Shown here: positions 41,802 to 50,624 of the stretch, one piece after another
How positions within the stretch are numbered: the first letter of the stretch is position 1
How the letters are laid out: each line of letters begins with the position of its first letter
Origin: Acidimicrobiales bacterium
GTDB taxonomy: Bacteria; Actinomycetota; Acidimicrobiia; Acidimicrobiales; JACCXE01
Direction of reading: 5' to 3'
DNA length: 64,000 nucleotides
NCBI GenBank assembly: GCA_035546775.1
Contig: DASZWD010000002.1
Coordinates: 19,733-83,732 of the forward strand
Translations under genes and position numbers: made by a program
Notes under the pieces: generated by a model
Database searches by the model: none
What the model was told of the DNA's origin: nothing
What the model saw: only the letters and a program-made list of their open reading frames with translations

Positions 41802-44170
41802 GGGTTCCTCGGCATGTCGGCGAATCGGGTGAACTGGGGCAGAAACGCCAGCTGCGTCATGCCCGTCGGCCCCGAGCGGTGCTTGGCCACGAGCACCTCG
41901 GCCATGCCCTTGTCGGCCGAGTCCTGGTGGTACACGTCGTCGCGGTAGAGGAACATCACGACGTCCGCATCTTGTTCTAGTGAGCCGGATTCGCGAAGGT
42001 CCGACAGCATCGGCCGCTTGTCCTGGCGCTGTTCGAGGTTGCGGGACAGCTGCGACAGCGCCATCACCGGGATGCCGAGTTCGCGGGCGAGGATCTTGAG
42101 GCCGCGGCTCATCTCGGCGACTTCGACCTGGCGGGACTCGGCGCGGGCGCGGCCCGTCATGAGCTGCATGTAGTCGATGATGATGAGGCCGAGACCGTCG
42201 CGGGCTTTGAGGCGGCGCGCCTTGGCCCGGATGTCCATCACCGTGACGTTGGGGTTGTCGTCGATGTAGATCGGCGCTTCGGCGAGGCGGCCGACCGCGG
42301 CGGTGATCTTCTGCCAGTCGCGGTCGTCGAAGTTGCCGGTGCGCAGCTTGCCGGCGTCGACGCGGGCTTCCATGCACAGCAGTCGCTGCGTGATCTCGTC
42401 GCGGCCCATTTCGAGCGAGAACAGCAGCGTGGGCACGCCCGCCTCCATCGCCGCGTGGGCGAGGATGCCGAGGGCGAAGCTGGTGTTATGCGTCACGATG
42501 TGGTGTTCAGTGACGTAGAGGCCGTCGTCCGCCGCGACCGTCAGGCAGACGCTGTCGGCTTCGCCGTCCTCCGTCACGCCAACGATCCGGCGGTCTGGCC
42601 GCGCCCATTTGCCATCGCCGTTCCATCGACGCGACTTCCGCTCAAGCCGGAACGGGCACATTTCACGCGGCAACCGAAGCGTGACGGTGTAGCTATCGAG
42701 GTGAGGTGTGTGGCGAACGCGAAGACGCGCCGTGCCGCCAAGACTTCTGACGAGCATGCAGAGGTCGTTTGCGAGCGCAGGGCTCGCCGAGGCGTACTGC
42801 AAGCTGTTGAACTTCTCGCACCACCCGTCGGAATCCATCAATCCCTGCAGGAGCGCGAGCCGCTGTTCGACGCTGGCATAAAGGTAGGGCGTCGGAATGA
42901 ACTTCGACTCGGACTTGTGGCCCCACAGCCCAAGTTCGCGCAACGCCGCCGTCAGCGGATTGACCGCGCCGCCATGTCGCCCGAGCCCGAGGCGGTACGA
43001 CACGCCGTCGTTGCTGCTCGGCCTCAGATAGGGCAGCGCCGTCTCGATTGACGAGATCACCTCGGGGTCGGTCGTTGTGATCACCGGCGTGCAATGTGTG
43101 AAACCGCCGTCGCCGAGGAGAAGGCCAAGGACGTACGGCGGAATGGGCAACTCGGCGTGGGCGTGCGTCACGGGGGCCACGACCGGGATGTGGAAGTCGC
43201 GCGTCCGGCCGGCGTTCAAGCCCTCGAGAATTTCCTTCGTTGTCACAACGCGGCCGCTGCGACCGGCGCGGCGGTCGATGTGGGACTGCACGTGCCAGCG
43301 GTGATCGGCGCACGCCCGAGTCGACGTCCCGTCGTCGAGCGAGACTCGGTACACGGGAATGACGCCCTGCGGGTGAATTGCCAGCACGGTGGTCGCCCGC
43401 CCGTCCGCACCGACAACGTGATCGCCGGGGCGGATGTCGCCGATCGCGCGCCATCCGCTCGGTGTGAGGACCGGCGTATCGACCGGCTGGGCCTTACCCA
43501 TAGCGGGCCTGGCGCCGACGACGACGAGGTTGTTCGGCTGCAGGCCGGCGAGCAGGTGGTCGAGATGATCGAAGCCCGTCGGCACGCCGGTGACGGCCTC
43601 GCCGCGGTCGTAGAGCGCTTCGAGCTTGTCGAGGGCGTCGGTGAGCAGTTCGCTCACCGGCATCATGTCTTCGGACAGGCGGCGCTGCTTGACCTCGAAC
43701 ACCAGCGTCTCGGCGCGGTCGACGACGGTCGCCACGTCTTCAGGCAGCGAGTAGCCGAGATCCGCGATCTCCGCGGCGACCCCGATGAGGCGACGCAGCT
43801 GCGAGAACTCCTCGACGATGCGGGCGTACCGCGCCGCGTTGGAGATCGCCGGTGTGTTGGTGGCGAGGTCGGCCAGCGTGTTCGGACCCCCGATGGCCTC
43901 GAGCAGGCCTTCGCGGCGCAGCTCGTCGGCGACGGTGACGGGGTCGGCGGGGTCGCCGCGGTGATACAGCGCCTCGATCGCCTCGTAGATGTGACCGTGC
44001 GCCGGTTTGTAGAAGTCAGCTGCGGTGAGGCGCACCTCGGTGGCCGCCCCGATGGCGATCGGTGAGAGCAACATGGCGCCGAGCAGCGACGCTTCCGCAC
44101 TCAGGTCGTGCGGGGGCACGCGCGGCCCCGTGTTGCGCGTACGGCGTGCGTCGTCGAGGGATTGCACCAT
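41798..44170 (-). CDS. dnaB: Replicative DNA helicase DnaB interrupted by an intein
   Basis: 790 residues encoded, 454 after splicing. The N-terminal domain (PPHDLSAEASLLGAMLLSPI) and the RecA-like motor (GARPAMGK joined to TSFALGILAH, LIIIDYMQL, SDLRESGSLEQDADVVMFLY) belong to the hexameric fork helicase. A 336-residue intein (residues 227-562) splits the Walker A loop between its Lys and Thr, so the enzyme is inactive until splicing. ATG 44170 is preferred; an in-frame GTG at 44188 is possible. It follows rpsF-ssb-rpsR-rplI after a terminator, the same order as mycobacteria. Confidence 0.95.
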   Translation of the reverse strand: MVQSLDDARRTRNTGPRVPPHDLSAEASLLGAMLLSPIAIGAATEVRLTAADFYKPAHGHIYEAIEALYHRGDPADPVTVADELRREGLLEAIGGPNTLADLATNTPAISNAARYARIVEEFSQLRRLIGVAAEIADLGYSLPEDVATVVDRAETLVFEVKQRRLSEDMMPVSELLTDALDKLEALYDRGEAVTGVPTGFDHLDHLLAGLQPNNLVVVGARPAMGKAQPVDTPVLTPSGWRAIGDIRPGDHVVGADGRATTVLAIHPQGVIPVYRVSLDDGTSTRACADHRWHVQSHIDRRAGRSGRVVTTKEILEGLNAGRTRDFHIPVVAPVTHAHAELPIPPYVLGLLLGDGGFTHCTPVITTTDPEVISSIETALPYLRPSSNDGVSYRLGLGRHGGAVNPLTAALRELGLWGHKSESKFIPTPYLYASVEQRLALLQGLMDSDGWCEKFNSLQYASASPALANDLCMLVRSLGGTARLRVRHTPHLDSYTVTLRLPREMCPFRLERKSRRWNGDGKWARPDRRIVGVTEDGEADSVCLTVAADDGLYVTEHHIVTHNTSFALGILAHAAMEAGVPTLLFSLEMGRDEITQRLLCMEARVDAGKLRTGNFDDRDWQKITAAVGRLAEAPIYIDDNPNVTVMDIRAKARRLKARDGLGLIIIDYMQLMTGRARAESRQVEVAEMSRGLKILARELGIPVMALSQLSRNLEQRQDKRPMLSDLRESGSLEQDADVVMFLYRDDVYHQDSADKGMAEVLVAKHRSGPTGMTQLAFLPQFTRFADMPRNP
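42485..43492 (-). other. Class-3-like intein with LAGLIDADG homing endonuclease, inside dnaB
   Basis: 336 residues starting AQPVDTPVLTPSGWRAIGDI and ending HHIVTHN, followed by Thr as +1 residue. The first residue is Ala, not Cys or Ser. The class-3 triad is present: Trp66 in CADHRWHV, Cys316 in DSVCLTV (replacing the usual Asp) and Thr334 before the terminal His335-Asn336. Two LAGLIDADG motifs, VLGLLLGDGG (121-130) and LLQGLMDSDG (214-223), keep their acidic residues, so the endonuclease looks active. Insertion at the P-loop is a known DnaB intein site. Confidence 0.9.
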
Positions 44171-44311
44171 GGGGGTGGTGATCCTCACCCACCGGGCCTG
44201 TGGGGAACGAGAACAACAACACGGGGATTTCCCTGTGGAAAGGCGTGTCGAAACTCGGCGGTCGTCCACAGGTCCATGCCGAACAAATGTACGGACAGGG
44301 TGTAACAACGA

Positions 44312-44343
44312 AGAGGACCCGGCGCCGCAGCACCGGGTCCTCT
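44312..44343 (-). terminator. Hairpin terminator after rplI
   Basis: AGAGGACCCGG and CCGGGTCCTCT pair perfectly over 11 bases around a 10-base loop, 20 bases past the rplI stop. On the minus strand the stem is followed by TCGTTGTT, moderately U-rich. It separates the ribosomal operon from dnaB, which starts 142 bases further on and therefore probably has its own promoter. Confidence 0.75.
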
Positions 44344-44363
44344 GAAATCGCTGGTGTGACTCG

Positions 44364-44810
44364 TTAGCTGGAGGCGACTTCCAGGGTGATCTGGAACTTC
44401 ACGTCGCTGTGGAGCTGCACCGGGATCTCGTGCGTGCCGAGGTTCTTGATCGGCTCGTGCTGGCCGAGCTTGCGCCGGTCGAGCTCGATGCCCGTCTGCG
44501 CCTTGATGGCTTCGACGATGTCGGCAGGGGTGACGGAGCCGAAGAGTTTGCCTTCGGCGCCGGCCTTGGCCTTGATCTGGATGACGGCGGGCACGAGCGT
44601 GCGGGCGACGACTTCGGCGGCCTCGCGGTCCTTGGCGTCGGCCAGGTCGCGCCGGCGCCGCATGGCGTCGGCCTGCTGCTGGATACCGGCGGTGGCCGCG
44701 ATGGCCTGGCCCGACGGGATCAGCAGGTTGCGAGCAAAGCCGTCGGCAACCTCGACGAGGTCACCGCGCTTGCCGACATTGTCGATATCGGAGCGCAGGA
44801 CGACTTTCAT
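44364..44810 (-). CDS. rplI: 50S ribosomal protein bL9
   Basis: 148 residues, full length. The N-terminal RNA-binding domain [20 protein letters not shown] with [13 protein letters not shown], the long central helix and the C-terminal [20 protein letters not shown] are clear. Last gene of rpsF-ssb-rpsR-rplI, overlapping rpsR by 4 bases and followed by a hairpin terminator. Confidence 0.96.
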   Translation of the reverse strand: MKVVLRSDIDNVGKRGDLVEVADGFARNLLIPSGQAIAATAGIQQQADAMRRRRDLADAKDREAAEVVARTLVPAVIQIKAKAGAEGKLFGSVTPADIVEAIKAQTGIELDRRKLGQHEPIKNLGTHEIPVQLHSDVKFQITLEVASS

Positions 44811-45253
44811 TCGTCGCCCTCCGCCTCGTCGGCATCACCGGCGGATTCGGCGTCTTCGAGCAGCGAGTCGAGCACGTCGGTCTCTTCCTCGCCGAACGTC
44901 GTCTCCTCGTCGATGTCGTCACGCCGCGGCCCACGCGGGCCGCCGCGGCCGCCGGCACCGCCGCGCCCGCTGGCGCGCTCGGACAGCGTGCGCTGTGCGT
45001 AAGGCAGCAGCGCCAGCTCGCGGCTCGTCTTGATGGCGAGCGCGACGTCGCGCTGGTGCTGCACGCAGTTGCCGCTCACGCGCCGGGTGCGGATCTTGCC
45101 GCGGTCCGACATGAACTTCCGCAGGACGTGCACGTCCTTGTAGTCGATCCAGGTGGTGCCGTCCTTGCAGAACTGGCACACCTTCTTCTTGATGCGGCGA
45201 CCGGCATCCTTCGGATTGCGCTTGCGGTCGCGGTCGCGCTGTTCACGCGCCAT
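44807..45253 (-). CDS. rpsR: 30S ribosomal protein bS18 with long C-terminal extension
   Basis: 148 residues; bS18 is normally 75-90. The core (residues 15-88) has [40 protein letters not shown] and [20 protein letters not shown], keeping the zinc-type cysteines. After [10 protein letters not shown] a Gly/Arg stretch ([17 protein letters not shown]) and a strongly acidic tail ([20 protein letters not shown]) follow. The tail is read to the normal stop overlapping rplI, so it is not a frameshift product. Confidence 0.93.
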   Translation of the reverse strand: MAREQRDRDRKRNPKDAGRRIKKKVCQFCKDGTTWIDYKDVHVLRKFMSDRGKIRTRRVSGNCVQHQRDVALAIKTSRELALLPYAQRTLSERASGRGGAGGRGGPRGPRRDDIDEETTFGEEETDVLDSLLEDAESAGDADEAEGDE

Positions 45254-45717
45254 TAGAACGGCTCCTCATCGTTGTACGCGGGGGCGAAGTCCTCGTTCGG
45301 GACCGCTCGCCCGCCGCCACCGCCAAATTCGCCACCGCCGCCACCGTCGGCGCCGCGGCGCTCGTTGCGGGTGACCTGGGCCTCGGCCCAGCGCAGGCTG
45401 GGACCGATCTCGTCGGCGATCACTTCGACGACGCTGCGCTTCTCGCCGTCCTGGGTCTCGTAGCTGCGCTGCTCGAGGCGGCCCGTGACGAGGATGCGCG
45501 TGCCCTTGCCGAGCGACGCCGCCGCGTTCTCGGCCATCTCACGCCAGCAGACGACGTTGAAGAAGGAGACCTTCTCTTCCCACTCGTTGGTCTGGCGGTT
45601 CTGCCAGCGGCGGTTGACGGCGATGCCGAAGGTGGCATTCGCCGTGCCGTTCGGAAGGAAACGCAGCTCGGGATCGCGCGTGACGTTGCCTACGAGGGTG
45701 ATCGTGTTGTCAGCCAT
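45253..45717 (-). CDS. ssb: Single-stranded DNA-binding protein
   Basis: 154 residues. The OB fold shows [20 protein letters not shown] and [20 protein letters not shown], and a Gly-rich linker leads to the acidic tip [13 protein letters not shown], the site that recruits replication and repair proteins. The final residues are EEPF instead of the common DIPF. It abuts rpsF (TAAATG) and overlaps rpsR by one base. Confidence 0.95.
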   Translation of the reverse strand: MADNTITLVGNVTRDPELRFLPNGTANATFGIAVNRRWQNRQTNEWEEKVSFFNVVCWREMAENAAASLGKGTRILVTGRLEQRSYETQDGEKRSVVEVIADEIGPSLRWAEAQVTRNERRGADGGGGGEFGGGGGRAVPNEDFAPAYNDEEPF

Positions 45718-46080
45718 TTACTCTGCTCCTGTGGTCGCCGGCGCCGGTTCGGGAGCCGCTTCCACCGGACGGGTCGAACGGGCCTTGCCCGCGACCTTCT
45801 CGGGGATACGAATCACCTTGTGACGCAGCACTTCGTCGGCGAGGAAAAGGACACGGTCGATCTCGGCGATCGTGCTCGGCTCCGCCTCGAACGCCAGCAG
45901 GACGTAATTGCCCTCCCAGCGGTGCTTGAGCTCGTAGGCGAAGCGGCGCTTGCCCCACCGGTCGGTGGTGACCTTGCCGCCGTCCTTCGTGATCGGCGCC
46001 ATCGCACGGTCGAGGACCGGCCGGATGGCCTCCTCCTCGAGGGTGGCGTCGAAAATGACAACTACTTCATAAGACCGCAT
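45718..46080 (-). CDS. rpsF: 30S ribosomal protein bS6
   Basis: 120 residues starting MRSYEVVVIFDATLEEEAIR, with WGKRRFAYELKHRWEGNYVL in the middle and an Ala/Pro/Glu tail. The ATG at 46080 has GAGGAGGAG about 8 bases upstream, ruling out the upstream start that adds 14 odd residues. It binds bS18 in the small subunit, which fits its cotranscription with rpsR. Confidence 0.95.
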   Translation of the reverse strand: MRSYEVVVIFDATLEEEAIRPVLDRAMAPITKDGGKVTTDRWGKRRFAYELKHRWEGNYVLLAFEAEPSTIAEIDRVLFLADEVLRHKVIRIPEKVAGKARSTRPVEAAPEPAPATTGAE

Positions 46081-46101
46081 AGGCGGTGCTCCTCCTCTGG
46101 A

Positions 46102-46129
46102 TCCGGTTGCCCGGAGCCCCACGCTGGGG
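46102..46129 (-). promoter_or_regulatory. Two back-to-back hairpins in the rpsF leader
   Basis: TCCGG/CCGGA (46102-46115) and CCCCA/TGGGG (46117-46129) form adjacent small hairpins 21 bases upstream of the rpsF start. Many bacteria have an RNA leader here that binds the bS6:bS18 complex and limits its own operon. The hairpins and a CCG-containing loop region are compatible with that, but I cannot confirm the motif by eye. Confidence 0.35.
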
Positions 46130-46293
46130 CAGGTGGTTCGTATTCAGTTGGTCCGAATGGGACCGAGCGATGGTAGTCGACGCAAGCCGCCATCTCCTAA
46201 GCCCAAGTATGGCGAGGGGGTGTGACGCCTTCGGCGGAGCCAGGGTGCCGGCCGACGACCACGTGCTAGACTGTGCTCCACAGGATTCCACGT

Positions 46294-46545
46294 ATGACAA
46301 AGCAGAACGTCACCATCCAGTTGGACGGCGAGACCATCCGTGAGGCAAAGGTTCTGGCGGCGCGCCGCGGCACGTCGCTGAGCGCCCTGTTGGCGGCCGA
46401 ACTGCAGCGTCTCGTCGCCGACGACGAGCGGTATGAAGCCGCGCGGCAGCGTGCGGAAGCGGCGCTGTCGAACGCGAGGCCCCGTGGCGGTCGTCGCTGG
46501 ACGCGCGACGCGATCTATGACCGCGCGGTCCTGAACCGCGAGTGA
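46294..46545 (+). CDS. vapB: VapB-type ribbon-helix-helix antitoxin
   Basis: 83 residues. The N-terminus NVTIQLDGETIREAKVLAAR followed by GTSLSALLAAELQRLV is a ribbon-helix-helix DNA-binding domain, and the basic C-terminus would wrap the toxin. It overlaps the PIN toxin gene by 4 bases (GTGA), the classical type II toxin-antitoxin layout. A TAGACT -10-like box lies at 46267-46272, and VapB would repress there. Confidence 0.86.
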   Translation: MTKQNVTIQLDGETIREAKVLAARRGTSLSALLAAELQRLVADDERYEAARQRAEAALSNARPRGGRRWTRDAIYDRAVLNRE

Positions 46546-46955
46546 CCTTCGTGGACAGCAATGTCCTGGTTTACGCGCACGACGCTGCCGACTCTGTTCG
46601 CCAGGAACGGGCCGCTCTCATCTTGCGTGGGTTATGGCGGACCCGAACCGGCATTGTCAGCACACAGGTACTCACCGAGTTTTACGCGGTCGCGACGCGC
46701 AAGCTCACGCCACCGATGTCGCGGGCGGAGGCCCGTTCCATCGTCGCCTCGTACGCGGCGTGGCCAGTCGTGCAGGTCGATGCGACTTTGGTCGTCGCGG
46801 CGTCGCGGCTCGAAGAACAACACAAGCTCTCGTTTTGGGACGCGATGATCGTCGAGGCGGCGCGTCGGGGCGGCGCCACGGTCCTGTATTCGGAAGACCT
46901 GCAACACGGGCGCCGCATCGGCGGCGTCCAGATCCTGAATCCGTTGCGCGACTAG
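46542..46955 (+). CDS. vapC: VapC-type PIN-domain ribonuclease toxin
   Basis: 137 residues with the PIN acidic quartet: Asp5 in FVDSNVLVYAHD, Glu46 in QVLTEFYAVA, Asp100 in FWDAMIVEAA and Asp119 in LYSEDLQHG. VapC toxins cut tRNA or rRNA when freed from VapB. It is the downstream half of an apparently intact module inserted between the rpsF operon and DUF1697. Its stop overlaps the convergent stop (CTAG). Confidence 0.9.
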   Translation: MTFVDSNVLVYAHDAADSVRQERAALILRGLWRTRTGIVSTQVLTEFYAVATRKLTPPMSRAEARSIVASYAAWPVVQVDATLVVAASRLEEQHKLSFWDAMIVEAARRGGATVLYSEDLQHGRRIGGVQILNPLRD

Positions 46956-47473
46956 GTCGGCCACTTCTCGAGGATGTTGTTGATGGTCTTGATCGACCGG
47001 AACGTCGATTGCTGACCGAGCGCTTTCTCGATCTTGGCCGGGTTGATCGTCGAGTCCGACATGCGGGGCGTGTGCGTGTGCCAGTACACGGTGGTGCCGT
47101 CGACGTGCAGTTCGTCGTTGTCGGTCTCGAGCGCCTTGAGCAGCGACGCCGCCGCCTTTTGCTTGAGGAAGCCGATGTGGAGCGTGCCGCCGGTCTCGGG
47201 GCCGCGCCCGTCGAAGGGCCGGCGGTCGACGATCTTCTTCAGCTGGGCCGTCGTGCGGATGAACGTGGGCGCCGCGTAGCCCATCGCCTGTTCGAACGCG
47301 TCCTCGGCGGCCGATTCCGGCGGCTTGGACTTGGCGTCGAACACGACGTTGCCCGACGCGATGAACGTCGTCACGTCCTCGCAGCCGACGGACTCGAAGA
47401 TCTTGATCAGCTGGTCCTTCTTGACCGTGTGGCCGCCGAGGTTGATGCCCCGGAGGAAGGCGATGGCGTGCAT
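46952..47473 (-). CDS. DUF1697 family protein
   Basis: 173 residues starting MHAIAFLRGINLGGHTVKKD, with SVGCEDVTTFIASGNVVFDA, the DUF1697 pattern. Function unknown. The ATG at 47473 fits family starts; the upstream frame is spurious. It overlaps the vapC stop by 4 bases convergently, and starts 19 bases from the divergent isomerase-like gene. Confidence 0.88.
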   Translation of the reverse strand: MHAIAFLRGINLGGHTVKKDQLIKIFESVGCEDVTTFIASGNVVFDAKSKPPESAAEDAFEQAMGYAAPTFIRTTAQLKKIVDRRPFDGRGPETGGTLHIGFLKQKAAASLLKALETDNDELHVDGTTVYWHTHTPRMSDSTINPAKIEKALGQQSTFRSIKTINNILEKWPT

Positions 47474-47492
47474 GGCTGCAAGTATTGCGAGC

Positions 47493-48284
47493 GTGACCGT
47501 CGAGTTCTTCCGGTCGCTGTGGGGGCCAATGGCGATCGACGGCGGCATCAGCGACCTGCCCGCGGTGTGCGCGGAAACCCGACGGCGGGGCTACACCGGA
47601 GTCGAGACGAACCCGTTCCTGTGGCGCAAGCAGGTCGACGAAGCGAAGGCGGTCCTTGACGAGCACGGGCTGCGGTTGCTGGCTCGCGCCCACACGTTCG
47701 GGGCGACCGTCGCCGAACACGTCAGCTGGGTCCGCCGCGTCGTCGAACTGGCGCCGGCGTTCGGATCGCCCTTCGTGATCGCGCAGTCGGGCGCCGACTG
47801 GTTCGACGACGCGCAGATCGACGAGTACTTCACGGCCACGGCGCAGATCGAGGCCGAGTCCGGACTGCGGATCGCGCACGAGACGCACCGCGGCTGCATT
47901 CTCAACACGCCGTGGGTGACGGCGCGGGTGCTCGATCGGTTCCCGGAGGCGTGGCTCGCCGCCGACTACAGCCACTGGATCGTCGTGTGCGAGCGGTATC
48001 TCGAAACCGAAGGCGAACTGTTGACGCGCTTCGCCCCCCGCGTGCTGCACATCGACGCCCGCGTCGGCACACCGGAGGCGCCGCAGGTCGCCGATCCTCG
48101 AACGGATGTCGCTCGAACACCCCTAGCTGCGTTCGAGCAGTGGTGGGACGAAATCCACGAAGCGGGCAACCTGGCCACGGTCGTGCCCGAGTTCGGCGCC
48201 GCGCCCTACGCACCCCCCGACACTGCCGACCTCGACGACGTGTGCCAGTGGATGGCCGACCGGCTGCGCGCCCGCTGGGCGTAA
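47493..48284 (+). CDS. Sugar phosphate isomerase/epimerase-like TIM barrel
   Basis: 263 residues of xylose-isomerase-like AP-endonuclease-2 fold. The metal ligands are suggested by YTGVETNPFLWRKQV, RIAHETHRGCILNTPW, AADYSHWIVVCERY, RVLHIDARVG and VVPEFGAAPYA. It may act on a sugar or inositol. GTG 47493 is the best start; the next gene begins 12 bases after its stop, so the pair may be an operon. Confidence 0.78.
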   Translation: MTVEFFRSLWGPMAIDGGISDLPAVCAETRRRGYTGVETNPFLWRKQVDEAKAVLDEHGLRLLARAHTFGATVAEHVSWVRRVVELAPAFGSPFVIAQSGADWFDDAQIDEYFTATAQIEAESGLRIAHETHRGCILNTPWVTARVLDRFPEAWLAADYSHWIVVCERYLETEGELLTRFAPRVLHIDARVGTPEAPQVADPRTDVARTPLAAFEQWWDEIHEAGNLATVVPEFGAAPYAPPDTADLDDVCQWMADRLRARWA

Positions 48285-48296
48285 TACCGTTTCGGC

Positions 48297-49142
48297 GTGG
48301 GGATTCCAGCTGGGGCGACGATTCATCCGTGGAACGACGGTTCTGACTTCGCGCTGCCGCCGCGGCCGGCGGCGTCGGTGCTGACCGACGACCAACGCGC
48401 CCAGTTCGAGCGCGACGGCTACACGGTGGTCGAGAACATCTTCGCCGGCGACGAACTGGCGCAGCTCACCGCCGAACTCGACGACCTGGAAGCGCAAACC
48501 GAGCGCTGGCTGGCGAAACAGGACAACGGCCGGGTCAACATCGCCGAGGCCGGTGCCATCACGTTCACCACGTGGTGCGTGCTGCGCAGCGAGGCGGCGC
48601 GCCGCGCCACGCAACACCCGACGATGCTGGCGCTGTGCAACGACCTCCTCGGGCCTGACGTCAACCTGTACTGGGATCAGGCCGTCTACAAGAAGCCGGA
48701 AAAGCCCCGCCCGTTCCCGTGGCACCAGGACACGGGCTACACGTTCACGCGGCCGCAGAACTATCTGACGATCTGGGTGTCACTCAACGGCGCCACCGTC
48801 GACAACGGCTGCCCGTGGGTGCTGCCCGGCGCGCACGTGAACGGCACCCTGCTGCACCGCTGGGTCGACCCGATCGGCTGGCAGTGCATTGACGATCCGG
48901 AGGGCGCGGTGCCCGCCGAAGTCCCTGCCGGGGGCGCCGTCGTGTTCTCGTCGCTCACACCGCACCAGACGGGCCCGAACGTGACCGACGCCCCGCGCAA
49001 GGCCTACATCGTGCAGTACGGACCCGCCGGCATGACGCGGGTGACGGGCGAGTGGTGGAGTGGCGCCGCGCCGACCGGCGCTGAGTCGTGCGACGAGCCC
49101 GACCGGCAGTACGCCGTGCTGCGCAACGGCCAGCCCGTCTGA
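48297..49142 (+). CDS. Phytanoyl-CoA dioxygenase family enzyme
   Basis: 281 residues of Fe(II)/2-oxoglutarate oxygenase. The iron motif is FPWHQDTGYTF (His-x-Asp) with the distal His in SSLTPHQTGPNVTDAPRKAY and the 2-oxoglutarate Arg close by. The N-terminus (LTDDQRAQFERDGYTVVENI) is typical. The substrate is unknown. Between an isomerase-like gene and a secreted phosphoesterase, all rightward. Confidence 0.9.
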   Translation: MGIPAGATIHPWNDGSDFALPPRPAASVLTDDQRAQFERDGYTVVENIFAGDELAQLTAELDDLEAQTERWLAKQDNGRVNIAEAGAITFTTWCVLRSEAARRATQHPTMLALCNDLLGPDVNLYWDQAVYKKPEKPRPFPWHQDTGYTFTRPQNYLTIWVSLNGATVDNGCPWVLPGAHVNGTLLHRWVDPIGWQCIDDPEGAVPAEVPAGGAVVFSSLTPHQTGPNVTDAPRKAYIVQYGPAGMTRVTGEWWSGAAPTGAESCDEPDRQYAVLRNGQPV

Positions 49143-49145
49143 CCC

Positions 49146-50624
49146 GTGCGTCCCTGCTGCAACTTCAGCCGTCGCCAGTTCCTGCGCTGGTCGGCGGTCG
49201 TGGCCGCCACGCCGATCGTGGCCGGGCTCGGAGACGTCGGGCGCGCCTACGGGTTGACCAACGCCGTCAAGAACAACCCGGCGCTGCCCGTCAACCTCGA
49301 GATCGTCACCACGACTGAGTCCTCGGTCGTGCTCACGTGGTTCACCGGCGACCCCACGCGCGTCGACGCCTTCGGTCGCCTGGCGCCGATGCCGGCCGAC
49401 ACCGAGGTGGCGATCCGCGATGTGCGCACCGGCGTGGAACGCACCGTGTACCACGACGCCCGCCAGACGCCGTATCACTACGTCGAGCTCACGGGTCTCG
49501 ACGAGCAGACGCGCTACACCGTCGTCGCCCGCTCCAACGGTGTGCCGGCGCTGCCGGCCAACAGCTTTCACGGCTCGCCGATCGGCACCAGCGGTCTGAG
49601 CGCCGAGCCGGGGGCGCTGACCTTCCGCACCTCCGCCGCCTTGCACGGCAAGCTCCTCACCACGATCGCGTTGTGCAACGACCTGCATCTCGGCGAAACG
49701 GTCGCGGGTTTGGTCAAGACCGTGGCCGGGCAGGGTTTGCCCCCTGGGATTTCGCAGCTGCCGGGCAAGGCGCCGTACCCCGAGATCATGGCGACGGCGT
49801 TGGCCCGCGAGACGCGCCAGCGCGGCGCGCAATACCTCCTCGCTGCCGGTGACGTGTCGAGTGAGGCGTCGCCCACCGATCTGCATCGCGCCAAGGAGTT
49901 GCTCGACGGCTTCGGCGTCTACGAGCAGGACTACTTCGTCGCCCGCGGCAACCACGACCGGGCGCATGACACCACCGAGGTGGCGGGGTGCTCGGTGGTG
50001 CCGGGACATCCGCACCGCCACGACTGCTTCCGCGACGAGTTCGACGGCGGCGCGCCGACGTACTTCTCGCGTCGCATCGGCGAGTTGCGCGTCATCGGCA
50101 TCGACACCTACGACACCATCGGCAACGGCAGCTTCCATGGCTCGATCGGCGAGGAACAGTTCGCGTGGCTGACCCGCGAATTGCGCAGTGATCCCGAGCG
50201 ACCCACGATCGTGTTCGGGCACCATCCCGTCGTGCTCGACGCCACCACCAACGCCGTGCCCCCGCTGCTCTACGGCCTGCCCGCGGACCAGGCGAAGCGG
50301 CTCACGGCGCTGTACCGCCACGCGCCGGGCGTGTTCCTCCACCACGCCGGCCACACGCACCGCAACAAGCTCGCCTCTTCACCCGCCGCGCCCCACGTGC
50401 TGTTCCAGGAGGTGGCGGCGGTCAAGGAGTATCCCGGCGGCTTCCACCTGCTGCGCGTCCACGAGCACGGGTTTGCGCTCAACTTCTACAAGTTCCGCGA
50501 TCCCGCGGCGCAGGAATGGTCGGAACGCAGCCGGCCCGAATACCTCGGCGCCGCGCCGAGCTACACGTTCGGCAACTTGCGCGACCGCAACAGCGTCACT
50601 ACGTCGTCCACGCTGCGGCTGTAG
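49146..50624 (+). CDS. Secreted metallophosphoesterase with Tat signal
   Basis: 492 residues. FSRRQFLRWSAVVAATPIVA is a twin-arginine signal, so the folded protein is exported. A fibronectin-type or PapD-like beta domain (about 48-160) precedes a calcineurin-like phosphoesterase with CNDLHLG, AAGDVSSE, ARGNHDRAHD, VFGHHPVV and HAGHTHRN, giving all metal ligands. It resembles purple-acid-phosphatase-like proteins. Its end overlaps the convergent LOG gene by 64 bases. Confidence 0.9.
   Translation: MRPCCNFSRRQFLRWSAVVAATPIVAGLGDVGRAYGLTNAVKNNPALPVNLEIVTTTESSVVLTWFTGDPTRVDAFGRLAPMPADTEVAIRDVRTGVERTVYHDARQTPYHYVELTGLDEQTRYTVVARSNGVPALPANSFHGSPIGTSGLSAEPGALTFRTSAALHGKLLTTIALCNDLHLGETVAGLVKTVAGQGLPPGISQLPGKAPYPEIMATALARETRQRGAQYLLAAGDVSSEASPTDLHRAKELLDGFGVYEQDYFVARGNHDRAHDTTEVAGCSVVPGHPHRHDCFRDEFDGGAPTYFSRRIGELRVIGIDTYDTIGNGSFHGSIGEEQFAWLTRELRSDPERPTIVFGHHPVVLDATTNAVPPLLYGLPADQAKRLTALYRHAPGVFLHHAGHTHRNKLASSPAAPHVLFQEVAAVKEYPGGFHLLRVHEHGFALNFYKFRDPAAQEWSERSRPEYLGAAPSYTFGNLRDRNSVTTSSTLRL

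Noticed and set aside
42485..43492. Two separate genes or a frameshift in dnaB
   Set aside because: The frame is continuous, the inserted text has intein splice motifs at both ends, and the helicase sequence resumes exactly at the Walker A threonine.
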